Assembly: GCA_002294405.1 (NCBI GenBank)
Contig: DBFP01000045.1
Span: 28,719 to 46,464, forward strand
Length of the DNA stretch: 17,746 nucleotides
Direction: 5' to 3'
DNA from: Anaerolineales bacterium UBA877
GTDB taxonomy: Bacteria > Chloroflexota > Anaerolineae > Anaerolineales > Villigracilaceae
Shown: piece after piece, positions 8,419 through 15,446 of the stretch
Layout of the letters: each line of letters opens with the position of its first letter
How positions within the stretch are numbered: the stretch's first letter is position 1
Notes under the pieces: model-generated
Database searches by the model: none
What the model saw: the letters and a program-made list of their open reading frames with translations, nothing else
Told to the model about the DNA's origin: nothing
Program-made: the position numbers and the translations under genes

Positions 8419-9912
8419 ATGAGTTGGTGGAATTCATCAAAAACCTTCCCTATGCGTATTTTCTTGGTAGCGCTGATCCTGCGCCTGATCCCGGTTGTTG
8501 TCATGCGCAACATGGGAATTGGTTTGGACGATATGTTCCAGTACGATATGTTGGCCCGTTCGATATCAACAGGTAACGGATATCGTTGGTACGCAGAAGC
8601 AGATTTGCCGATAGTTTTACCGTACTTGAAGCTAGACCTCTCTTCAATCAATTATGATTCTCGTGGTGTTTTAACCTCATTCCGTCCCCCCCTTTATCCA
8701 GCATTTCTCGCAATAATTTATTTTGTTTTTGGAACGGGTCCAACCCGTTTCTTTATTGCACGAATTATTCAAGCCATACTTGCAGCATGCATGGCTCCAC
8801 TTACCTACGCTGTGGCAAGGAGACTCTTTCGGAACCGGGAAGCGACCGCAAAAATTTCTGCCTGGATAATTGTTTTATACCCCATGCTGGTTGTTTACCC
8901 ATTATCGTTGGCAACCGAGAATTTGTTTTTTGTTTTGGTATTAAGTTCATTTCTGTGCTTGCTGAAAGCACAAACAAGTCTGGAGACCGCCAGAATTCCC
9001 GGGAAAAAAACCTCGTCATTAATCATCAGATCCCGCTGGTTTATCTTATCGGGTTTTTTACTGGGACTGACTTGCCTTACCAGATCTGTAGCCCAAATAT
9101 ATGCTGTCATGGCAATGGGATGGGTCTGGTTCTTACTGAAAGAGCGAAAGATGGCGATAATAGCATTCATGATTGCTGGAATAACGGTGTCCCCGTGGAT
9201 TGCGAGAAATTCCGTTTTATACGGAAAACTAACTGGTATCGAAAATGCGATCGGCTATGATCTATATCTCGGTTATCACCCACAAGGAACGGGTACTTTT
9301 CAGTACCCTCAATCTCTTGATCTAATGACGATGATGAATGATTCTGAAAGAGACAGCATTGGGATTCAATCCGCAATCGGGTTTATCAAAACAAATCCGC
9401 GCCGTGACCTTTACCTGATCTTACGACGAACTGGATATTTCTTCGGTCTGGAAAGCCGGGCGCTAATTTATTTCTATTCAAACGATTTCTTCGGATATTT
9501 ACCACCTCCATTGATAATTGGTATATTAACCATATTTTGTCTTCCGTTCACAATAATTGTCACCTCTGCTGTTTTTGGCCTGGTACAGACAAGCTTCAAA
9601 ACGGAAATACGGCTTCTCGTGTTACTTTTAATTGGCTATGCTGCACCCCACATGCTTATAATTGCAGAAGATCGATTTCACCTTGCCTTGGTCCCATTTC
9701 TGTCGATTCTTGCTGCCCAGTGTTGGACAGGCGGTTGGTCAGCATTTATCCAAAATTGGTCCATTTCAAATCGGAGGAAAACCTGCATGATCTTGGCGTT
9801 AATTATTGTTTTGCTCCTGATTACTAACTGGGGAATGGAGATTGGACGAATTGCTGACAAACTTGCAACCCTATTGTCACCAAATGGTAATCTATCTTTT
9901 TTCTCTTATTAA
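8419..9912 (+). CDS. GT39/ArnT-like membrane glycosyltransferase (single module)
   Basis: This 497-residue GT-C protein has about ten to twelve hydrophobic helices. The first helix (about 12-31) is followed by the acidic loop motif L-D-D-M-F-Q-Y-D (36-43), the expected site of the catalytic acid. R-P-P-L-Y-P at 89-94 is a hallmark of ArnT/PMT-type enzymes. S-P-W-I-A-R-N-S at 258-265 and E-D-R-F-H-L-A-L-V-P near 417-426 also fit the family. It should move a sugar from a polyprenyl phosphate to an acceptor on the outer membrane face; neither donor nor acceptor is evident. No Shine-Dalgarno precedes the ATG at 8419. An internal ATG at 8452 (residue 12) is an alternative that keeps all helices. 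It is the first gene of a dense run, six bases before the CPBP gene. Unlike the double-module protein at the left end, it has no C-terminal beta-sandwich region. Confidence 0.85.
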   Translation: MSWWNSSKTFPMRIFLVALILRLIPVVVMRNMGIGLDDMFQYDMLARSISTGNGYRWYAEADLPIVLPYLKLDLSSINYDSRGVLTSFRPPLYPAFLAIIYFVFGTGPTRFFIARIIQAILAACMAPLTYAVARRLFRNREATAKISAWIIVLYPMLVVYPLSLATENLFFVLVLSSFLCLLKAQTSLETARIPGKKTSSLIIRSRWFILSGFLLGLTCLTRSVAQIYAVMAMGWVWFLLKERKMAIIAFMIAGITVSPWIARNSVLYGKLTGIENAIGYDLYLGYHPQGTGTFQYPQSLDLMTMMNDSERDSIGIQSAIGFIKTNPRRDLYLILRRTGYFFGLESRALIYFYSNDFFGYLPPPLIIGILTIFCLPFTIIVTSAVFGLVQTSFKTEIRLLVLLLIGYAAPHMLIIAEDRFHLALVPFLSILAAQCWTGGWSAFIQNWSISNRRKTCMILALIIVLLLITNWGMEIGRIADKLATLLSPNGNLSFFSY

Positions 9913-9918
9913 CCTGCA

Positions 9919-10581
9919 ATGAAGAAAATTTTTGGCAATAGGATACACCTCGATTGGAAAATTACAACCCTTACCGTTGTCAGCACGCTTGTTTTATTGG
10001 TGGATTATTATCATTACCCGATCTTGCCATGGACTAAATTGCTTTCATGGTGGGATACGACCGGGCTTTCGATGAAGATCCTAGATCGAACCCTGCTGTA
10101 CTTTTTCATCCCCATGTTTATCATCCTGGTCGTGTTTCGGGAAAACCCCAAAATATATGGATTTTCTTTGGGGGATTGGAAGGCTGGGATGATCATCACG
10201 ATTGGTGCAATCGGATTAATGACCCCAATTCTTTGGCTTGTGTCACACGGTAACAGCTCGATGCAAAGTTATTATAAACCGCTGGTGGCGGGTCTTCCTT
10301 GGAATACTTTGCTGGATCTATTTGGATGGGAATTCATTTTTCGCGGCTGGCTTCTATTTGGTTACGCCCGGAAATTTGGGGAAGATGGAATCTGGCTTCA
10401 GGCTGTTCCCTTTGCCCTGGCCCATGTTGGGAAACCTGAATTAGAAACACTCTCAACAATCTTTGGAGGATTTGCTTTTGGATGGGTGGCGTGGAGGACA
10501 AAATCATTCGTATATCCATTATTGATCCACTGGTATATTGCGTCATTAACAATTATCATTGCGGCAGGTTTATTTGTCTGA
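9919..10581 (+). CDS. CPBP family intramembrane protein (Rce1/Abi-like), variant motif
   Basis: A 220-residue integral membrane protein with about six helices. The CPBP (Abi, CAAX-protease-like) motifs lie in order. Motif 1 is W-E-F-I-F-R-G at 137-143, normally E-E-x-x-x-R-G. Motif 2 is F-A-L-A-H at 165-169. Motif 3 is H-W-Y-I-A at 204-208, normally H followed three residues later by N or D. So the second glutamate, the arginine and both histidines are kept, but the first glutamate is tryptophan and the Asn/Asp is alanine. It could be an active variant protease, or a family member that binds rather than cuts. Bacterial relatives act in processing or in immunity to peptides. It starts six bases after the preceding transferase stop, and its own end overlaps the acetyltransferase start, so it is clearly part of an operon. 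Confidence 0.82.
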   Translation: MKKIFGNRIHLDWKITTLTVVSTLVLLVDYYHYPILPWTKLLSWWDTTGLSMKILDRTLLYFFIPMFIILVVFRENPKIYGFSLGDWKAGMIITIGAIGLMTPILWLVSHGNSSMQSYYKPLVAGLPWNTLLDLFGWEFIFRGWLLFGYARKFGEDGIWLQAVPFALAHVGKPELETLSTIFGGFAFGWVAWRTKSFVYPLLIHWYIASLTIIIAAGLFV

Positions 10582-11020
10582 ATTTATTGTTCGCCCGGCA
10601 ACGAGAGAGGATTTTACAGCGATTCGTTCGTTGATTCGCACGGTTAGAATAAATCCCTTCGGGCTGGATTGGCGCCGATTTATCATTGTAGTGACACTTG
10701 AAGGAAATCTGATTGGGTGCGGGCAAATTAAATGTCATCATGACGGGTCGCAGGAGATGGCATCCATTGCGATCCAGGAACAATTTCGCGGTGGAGGGAT
10801 GGCGAAGAGAATTATTGAATCGCTTCTATCTAGCAACAATAATCGACCAATATATTTAATGTGTCGTGCCCGGTTAAATGATTTTTATCTAAAATTCGGG
10901 TTTCGACCGGTGAATATAGAGCGAATGCCCCCTTATTTTAGGCGGATTTGCCACCTGGAGCATATTGTTAATCATTATAAACAACCTGGTGGTCGGTTAC
11001 TGGTGATGTGTCTAGATTGA
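10574..11020 (+). CDS. GNAT family N-acetyltransferase
   Basis: A 148-residue GCN5-related acetyltransferase, which moves the acetyl group of acetyl-CoA to an amine. Counting from the TTG at 10574, the N-terminus I-V-R-P-A-T-R-E-D-F (5-14) is typical of the fold. The acetyl-CoA pyrophosphate loop is Q-F-R-G-G-G-M-A (70-77, Q-x-x-G-x-G), and F-Y-L-K-F-G-F (104-110) is the usual C-terminal signature. I-N-P-F-G-L-D-W (26-33) and P-P-Y-F-R-R-I (119-125) recur in a GNAT subgroup I know from cyanobacteria and Chloroflexi, with unknown substrate. No ATG or GTG is available. TTG at 10574 overlaps the previous stop by eight bases and has AGG five bases ahead; a TTG at 10559 is a longer alternative with no better support. 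The start is therefore uncertain; the family is not. Confidence 0.85.
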   Translation: MSEFIVRPATREDFTAIRSLIRTVRINPFGLDWRRFIIVVTLEGNLIGCGQIKCHHDGSQEMASIAIQEQFRGGGMAKRIIESLLSSNNNRPIYLMCRARLNDFYLKFGFRPVNIERMPPYFRRICHLEHIVNHYKQPGGRLLVMCLD

Positions 11021-11030
11021 TGGAGAAGAA

Positions 11031-11558
11031 ATGAAAAGTCTAACGAATATAATCATGGGGATTCTTATCGGCCTGGTGGCTGCGGGTATCATCTGGGTGA
11101 CCGCATCAAAACCTCGAGGAGCCGCTATAACAATACTCCCCTCATCCACTCCAGGATTAGTTACCGTATATGTCAGTGGGGGAGTAGCAAACCCGGGTTT
11201 GTATTCGCTGCCCATTGGCAGTCGCATCGATGCAGCAATCCAAGCAGCAGGAGGATTCATACCCGGGGCAGAACCACAAAGTATTAACTTGGCGGAATTA
11301 CTCGAAGATGGGCAGCAAATTGATGTCCCAGGAATAATTCGTACGAGTCATATAAATGCAGGGCGAGTGAATATAAATACCGCGACAGTCTCTGAACTTG
11401 ATGAACTCCCTGGAATGGGACCAACAACCGCACAAGCAATTGTGGATTACCGACTCCAGCATGGGCAGTTCCAACTGATACAAGACATTTTAAATGTTCC
11501 TGGCGTTGGGCCAGCAACCTATGAAAAAATAAAGGATTACATATCAGTAAATCCTTAA
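11031..11558 (+). CDS. comEA: ComEA-like DNA-binding competence protein
   Basis: A 175-residue membrane-anchored protein with the classic ComEA order. A single N-terminal helix (about 7-24) is followed by an SLBB domain (about 43-100, V-T-V-Y-V-S-G-G-V-A-N-P-G). Two helix-hairpin-helix DNA-binding motifs follow: N-I-N-T-A leading into L-P-G-M-G-P (126-131), and V-P-G-V-G-P (156-161). ComEA binds double-stranded DNA outside the membrane and feeds it to the ComEC channel during natural transformation. Related proteins may act in DNA repair or biofilm DNA binding. In many genomes comEC follows directly; here no comEC is in the window. A clear ribosome site GGAGAAG (11022-11028) precedes the ATG, ten bases after the acetyltransferase stop. 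Length and domain order are normal for the family. Confidence 0.92.
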   Translation: MKSLTNIIMGILIGLVAAGIIWVTASKPRGAAITILPSSTPGLVTVYVSGGVANPGLYSLPIGSRIDAAIQAAGGFIPGAEPQSINLAELLEDGQQIDVPGIIRTSHINAGRVNINTATVSELDELPGMGPTTAQAIVDYRLQHGQFQLIQDILNVPGVGPATYEKIKDYISVNP

Positions 11559-11559
11559 T

Positions 11560-11727
11560 ATGCCACTTTCTTATTTTAGTATGGTCGCATCGATGCTAAA
11601 TACGAAGGAAAATAAATATATATCCAAATCCAGGAAACTTATTGAAAGATTATTTTCTCAAATTGAAAAAAAGAGTAAGGAAAATGTAAGTAAGCATTCC
11701 TCGATTGATGATACAATTTTCTCATAG
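11560..11727 (+). CDS. Possible small lysine/serine-rich protein (55 aa)
   Basis: A 55-codon frame opens with an ATG one base after the ComEA stop and ends at TAG 11725-11727. The product starts M-P-L-S-Y-F-S-M-V-A and is rich in Lys, Ser and Glu (for example QIEKKSKENVSKHSS). It has no hydrophobic segment and no recognised domain. There is no Shine-Dalgarno, so translation would depend on re-initiation after ComEA. The region is AT-rich, where chance frames of this length occur, so this is a weak call kept because of its exact junction with ComEA and because the space before the next gene is otherwise empty. Confidence 0.28.
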   Translation: MPLSYFSMVASMLNTKENKYISKSRKLIERLFSQIEKKSKENVSKHSSIDDTIFS

Positions 11728-11747
11728 TCTATCGATAGGAGGCACTG

Positions 11748-11987
11748 ATGGATGATAATTCAAAAAAGTTAAAGAAAATGGCGACTTGGACTGTAGCCAT
11801 CTTTGCAACTGTGTTTGCAATCGTGATGGCAGCACTTTGGATCCCGATTTATGGAGCTGGAACTCCAGCTTTCCCTGCAATCGGGAGGGCCTTGGCTGAA
11901 GGTTGGGTACTGATATTGCTCACCCTTGTATTATGTGTCGGATCATACCTGGGATACTCCTATTACATAAAGCGCAAAAACAATTGA
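11748..11987 (+). CDS. Small two-helix membrane protein, function unknown
   Basis: The 79-residue product has a charged start (M-D-D-N-S-K-K-L-K-K), two hydrophobic helices (about 12-32 and 50-70) and a basic tail (K-R-K-N-N). Both ends carry positive charge, suggesting a hairpin with both termini in the cytoplasm. A perfect AGGAGG (11737-11742) lies five bases before the ATG, the best ribosome site in the window, so the protein is probably made in quantity. Tandem stops TGA-TAA end it. I do not recognise a named family, and its position after ComEA gives no firm hint of function. Confidence 0.75.
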   Translation: MDDNSKKLKKMATWTVAIFATVFAIVMAALWIPIYGAGTPAFPAIGRALAEGWVLILLTLVLCVGSYLGYSYYIKRKNN

Positions 11988-11989
11988 TA

Positions 11990-12011
11990 ACAGGAGTCCA
12001 GCGACTCCTGT
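11990..12011 (+). terminator. Perfect 9-bp hairpin after the plus-strand operon (possible terminator)
   Basis: ACAGGAGTC (11990-11998) and GACTCCTGT (12003-12011) are perfect inverted copies around a CAGC loop, two bases after the last stop of the operon. A strong stem at this spot suggests transcription termination or mRNA end protection. However, the bases after it (TATAATGC) are not a U-tract, so it is not a textbook intrinsic terminator. On the other strand five T lie only eight or more bases away. Confidence 0.4.
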
Positions 12012-12052
12012 ATAATGCTTGGAAATAAAAATGATTGCAGGGAGATATATAT

Positions 12053-12078
12053 TCCTGGATTATTCAAATTATCCAGGA
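12053..12078. repeat. Inverted repeat TCCTGGAT / ATCCAGGA
   Basis: Perfect 8-bp arms at 12053-12060 and 12071-12078 are separated by ten AT-rich bases. It could fold as a hairpin in an RNA read from the TATAAT box at 12011, or serve as a protein-binding dyad. No U-tract follows on either strand. Confidence 0.45.
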
Positions 12079-12361
12079 TGAATGAAGGATTACGAAGATT
12101 AATAAATTTTCAAGTCAAAATAAGGTAAGGATCAATGTAATAATTGCAAGTAATCGCTGGAGATCTTCCCAAAAAAAGGTGAATTATCTTTCCAAATAAA
12201 GCGTGCTAGCAAAGGCAATTATTACTTACTTATGTAAATTTGACCATGGGGGCAAATATATATAACAAAATAATTATCCAATCAATTTACAAATTCATTC
12301 GGTGAACCAGTTGAATCCCCTGTCAAATAAAAAACTATATTTCTTTAATAATCACTTTTTC

Positions 12362-12604
12362 CTATTCAGTTTGTATGCCATCATGATAAGTTTTTAGCAA
12401 TTCACGCGCATCTTGAATCTTGCTTATAGGAACGAAGATTTGAACTCTTCCAAGACCATCAACTGCTACTGGATAAATTGTGTGTCCGATGGACTCCTGA
12501 ACAAGCTCTACGTCAATCCCTTCGGCTTCCAGGTAACTTTCAATCAATTCAGCCTCCAGGCGTCCGTTTACTTCGACAAGCTTTTCATAAGTTAATTCAT
12601 CCAT
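12362..12604 (-). CDS. DUF2007 family small protein
   Basis: An 80-residue soluble protein matching the DUF2007 pattern. A strand L-V-E-V-N-G-R-L-E-A-E-L-I (9-21) leads into a helix, then S-Y-L-E-A-E-G-I-D-V-E-L-V (23-35). The later V-Q-I-F-V-P (54-59) is followed by the helix D-A-R-E-L-L (65-70). The fold resembles a small ferredoxin-like signalling domain; the family is described as a putative signal transducer with no proven biochemical role. It is the last gene of the minus-strand run, 19 bases after dinG, with GAAGGAG ahead of its ATG. Length is typical. Family assignment is good, function open. Confidence 0.85.
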   Translation of the reverse strand: MDELTYEKLVEVNGRLEAELIESYLEAEGIDVELVQESIGHTIYPVAVDGLGRVQIFVPISKIQDARELLKTYHDGIQTE

Positions 12605-12623
12605 ACCAATTTCTCCTTCGACA

Positions 12624-15425
12624 TCATGAACCCAGCCATTTTGCCGCCTCTCCCGGTAATTCGGACAACGAGCCTTTTTTAAAGGTGCAACGAGGAAGAG
12701 ATTCTAAAAACAAGTTGCCATAGGTTTTGGATAATATGCGACGATCAAGAACGACAACAACGCCCCGGTCAGATTGAGTCCGAATAAGACGTCCAAAGCC
12801 CTGGCGGAATCGCAAGATTGCTTCCGGTAAGTGGTATTCGTGGAAGGGATCTTCGAAGGTCTCAGATCGAGCCGAAACCAGAGGATCGGTTGGGACTGCA
12901 AACGGCAATTTGACAATTACCAATACCGAGAGGGCTTCCCCCGGAATGTCCACTCCTTCCCAGAAGGAACGGGTACCCAGAAGGACGGCATTTTCAGTGC
13001 TCTTAAATGACTCAAGCAAGGCGTTTGGGGAAGCTCCTTCCCCCTGTTCGAAAACAGAAATATTGCTTTGAGACAAGGGACCACGGATGAATTTGGAGGT
13101 GCGCTTTAATTGCGCGTATGAAGTGAAGAGGATCAAGGCCCGACCGTTGCTTGCCTTGCAGAGTTTAATTAGTGCTTGATCAAGTTGATGTTGGTGACCC
13201 GGTGAATTTGGTTCATCAATATCGTTGGCAATATAAAGCAAGGCGGAATCCTCATAATTAAAGGGGGAGCCAAGGGATAATTCATCAGCCTCATCTGCAG
13301 ACAGGGAGTTGCGGATATACCCAAATTCACCATGTGTCGTCAGGGTTGCAGAAGTGAGGATCACAGAACGTTTTTCATGCCAAAGATATTTTTCAACCAA
13401 TGAACCGACCCGAATGGGGGCTGCATTTAAAGCCAGACGATTATTGTTGGGATTAACCTCGACCCAATAAACATAGTCAGAGGCTGGGGAGGATATGATC
13501 GAGTCAATCATTTTATCCGCCTCATTAAATCGCCGGTATAGATTGCCGATATTACCGATTAAATCTTCCAGGGATTCCAATCCATCGGAATATAATTCAG
13601 ACGCTACTTTTTGAATTTCTCCCAGGACGGTAATCAGGAGGGTAAGCGTTTCTTCAGTGGCACCCCAGGTGATTTCCACAGCATCCCAACCTGGAAGGGT
13701 TCGAGTGGAAGGCATTATCCGTTCCTGGTAACTATATAAAGTGGCAGGTTGCCCTTCGCGTTGGAAAGAAACAAATTTAGACAGGGTATCAAAGAATATA
13801 TGCATTTGTTCTTGAAGCCGAAATGTCAAATCTGTTGCCCGCTCGATTTTTTGATTAATCTGTGCATAGTTTGAAGGGGGGATCTGATTGCGAGCTGTAT
13901 TTAGGAAATTTCCCAAAATCCCAGATCCTGATCCGCCAGTTTCCCTTATCAAGCGGTCCATTTCAAACTGGGTTAATCGAAAGGATAGCGCATCAGTTGT
14001 TGCAGATTCCAAATGATGACCCTCGTCAATTATTAAATGATCGTATTCCGGTAAGATTCGGTTGCCGACAGCAACATCCGTCAATAATAGGGCATGATTA
14101 ACAACCAGGATATGAGCGTTTAGGGATGCCTGTTTGGCTTGAAAGAATGGGCAAGCTCCTCCAGTACGCTCAAGGCAGGTCTCATTTGTACAGGCGTCGT
14201 CCTCAGCAGAGATATGCCCCCAAACATCCCGCTCAGCTGGTCCGGTCAAGTTAATCTCGTTTCGGTCACCGCTCGCGTTTTCCAGCATCCACACAAGAAC
14301 CTTTGCCAACACCCGCATTTCGTCAGCATTTATTGGACCTCGCCGTCGAAGAAGATCCAACCTGCGAGGACATAGATAATTCGAACGTCCTTTTAATACA
14401 GCTGCTCTCAGATTCCACCCCAGGGCGGATTTTAGGTCAGGGATGTCTTTTTTTATGAGCTGGTCCTGCAAATTGAGCGTGTTTGTGGATATAACAACGC
14501 GCGTATTGTTTTGCAAAGCAAACATGGCAGCAGGCACCAGGTACGCAAAAGATTTTCCAACACCAGTACCAGCCTCGACCAGCAGATGCTGACCAAAAGA
14601 TAAAGCCTTGGTTACTGCCCTCAGCATTTCCATTTGCTCTGGACGATATTCGTAATGATTGAAAAATTTTGAGAAGGCTCCCCCGTGTTCAAGGATTGCG
14701 GCGGCTTCTTCCACGTCAATTGATACCGGCTCCTTGGGAATTAGAATATGAGACCCTATTTTGGTTTCTTCCCCCCTCTCGAAAAGCAAGCGTTTATCCT
14801 GATCTCCACGGGTTCTTTTTGATTTAATCCCACCTTTTGATCGCGACCTTAAGGCTTCAACAAATGCCCAAGTCCCATCCCACACAATGGGTTCGCTGAA
14901 CCGGACGATTTCAGCAAGCAGGTCGATTGGTAATTCTTGAGCTATCGAGAATAGTTTTTTAAACGCCTCCGCTGTCACCCTTGCGTCGTCGAGTGCACGA
15001 TGAGTGGCTGGAAATGGAATTCCGAGCTGAAGACCTAACGCCGCGAGGTTGTATCGACTGGCGGATGGCATTAATACTGCAGCCAGTTCATATGTATCAA
15101 TATTCTCGTTTAAGGAGAATAATTTATATTTAATTAGAAATGACAGATCAAATTGTATGTTGTGTCCCAGGATGGGGGAATCCCCGATGAAATCAACCAG
15201 TTCGCCCAGCTTGTCGTGGATATTTGGTGCAAGGCGAACCATCTCGTCGTTTATCCCCGTCAACCCGGTAATGAAATCGGGAATATGTTTACCGGGATTG
15301 ATTAGGGTGGAGAATTCTGATTCAATTCGATTTCCTGAGAATTTTACTGCACCAATTTCAATCACCGCATCCTTTTGCGGATCCAAACCTGTGGTTTCGA
15401 GGTCCAATGCGACGATCGGGATCAT
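12624..15425 (-). CDS. dinG: DinG-family helicase with N-terminal DEDDh exonuclease and Fe-S cysteines
   Basis: A 933-residue protein joining a DnaQ-like 3'-5' exonuclease to an XPD/DinG-type superfamily 2 helicase. The exonuclease residues are D8 and E10 (L-D-L-E-T-T-G), D93 (Q-F-D), H142 and D147. The helicase has Walker A A-G-T-G-V-G-K-S (285-292), a D-E-G-H box (467-470), S-A-T-L (692-695) and motif VI Q-G-F-G-R-L-I-R (875-882). Between motifs I and II lie four cysteines at 352, 412, 417 and 425, with the spacing known for the [4Fe-4S] cluster of Escherichia coli DinG. DinG unwinds 5'-tailed DNA, R-loops and D-loops during repair. The exonuclease fusion is typical of Firmicutes proteins, which are known to lack the cluster, so having both is notable. 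It starts 21 bases after the hydrolase stop, with AGGA upstream of its ATG. Confidence 0.92.
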   Translation of the reverse strand: MIPIVALDLETTGLDPQKDAVIEIGAVKFSGNRIESEFSTLINPGKHIPDFITGLTGINDEMVRLAPNIHDKLGELVDFIGDSPILGHNIQFDLSFLIKYKLFSLNENIDTYELAAVLMPSASRYNLAALGLQLGIPFPATHRALDDARVTAEAFKKLFSIAQELPIDLLAEIVRFSEPIVWDGTWAFVEALRSRSKGGIKSKRTRGDQDKRLLFERGEETKIGSHILIPKEPVSIDVEEAAAILEHGGAFSKFFNHYEYRPEQMEMLRAVTKALSFGQHLLVEAGTGVGKSFAYLVPAAMFALQNNTRVVISTNTLNLQDQLIKKDIPDLKSALGWNLRAAVLKGRSNYLCPRRLDLLRRRGPINADEMRVLAKVLVWMLENASGDRNEINLTGPAERDVWGHISAEDDACTNETCLERTGGACPFFQAKQASLNAHILVVNHALLLTDVAVGNRILPEYDHLIIDEGHHLESATTDALSFRLTQFEMDRLIRETGGSGSGILGNFLNTARNQIPPSNYAQINQKIERATDLTFRLQEQMHIFFDTLSKFVSFQREGQPATLYSYQERIMPSTRTLPGWDAVEITWGATEETLTLLITVLGEIQKVASELYSDGLESLEDLIGNIGNLYRRFNEADKMIDSIISSPASDYVYWVEVNPNNNRLALNAAPIRVGSLVEKYLWHEKRSVILTSATLTTHGEFGYIRNSLSADEADELSLGSPFNYEDSALLYIANDIDEPNSPGHQHQLDQALIKLCKASNGRALILFTSYAQLKRTSKFIRGPLSQSNISVFEQGEGASPNALLESFKSTENAVLLGTRSFWEGVDIPGEALSVLVIVKLPFAVPTDPLVSARSETFEDPFHEYHLPEAILRFRQGFGRLIRTQSDRGVVVVLDRRILSKTYGNLFLESLPRCTFKKGSLSELPGEAAKWLGS

Positions 15426-15446
15426 AAAATATCCTATGGGAGATAT

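Larger units (their letters stand above)
11988..12361. other. Gene-free AT-rich gap between convergent operons
   Basis: These 374 bases hold no frame longer than about 20 codons that I would support. They contain the hairpin at 11990-12011, a TATAAT at 12011-12016 and an 8-bp inverted repeat (12053-12060 with 12071-12078). A long AT-rich tail runs up to the DUF2007 stop. No GC-rich stem with a T-run was found after the minus-strand stop at 12362. A small RNA is possible but not shown. Confidence 0.5.

Noticed and set aside
8313..8576. Alternative frame at the start of the GT39-like gene (from ATG 8403 reads M-D-N-I-I-Y-E-L)
   Set aside because: It is short and becomes Cys/Pro-rich without any domain, whereas the overlapping frame from 8419 gives a perfect first membrane helix and the family motifs.
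8787..9260. 157-codon plus-strand frame within the GT39-like gene
   Set aside because: It is out of frame with strongly supported GT-C coding sequence. Its length reflects a low stop density in that frame, and the translation is Cys- and Asn-rich with no family features.
12300..12325. GGTTCACC/GAATCCCC-like stretch as a tRNA T-arm or attachment site
   Set aside because: No cloverleaf arms or acceptor stem can be drawn around it, and no integrase or direct repeat is nearby.
12300..12361. AT-rich sequence after the DUF2007 stop as an intrinsic terminator
   Set aside because: A T-run is present on the minus strand (TTTTTTATTTG), but no GC-containing stem precedes it.
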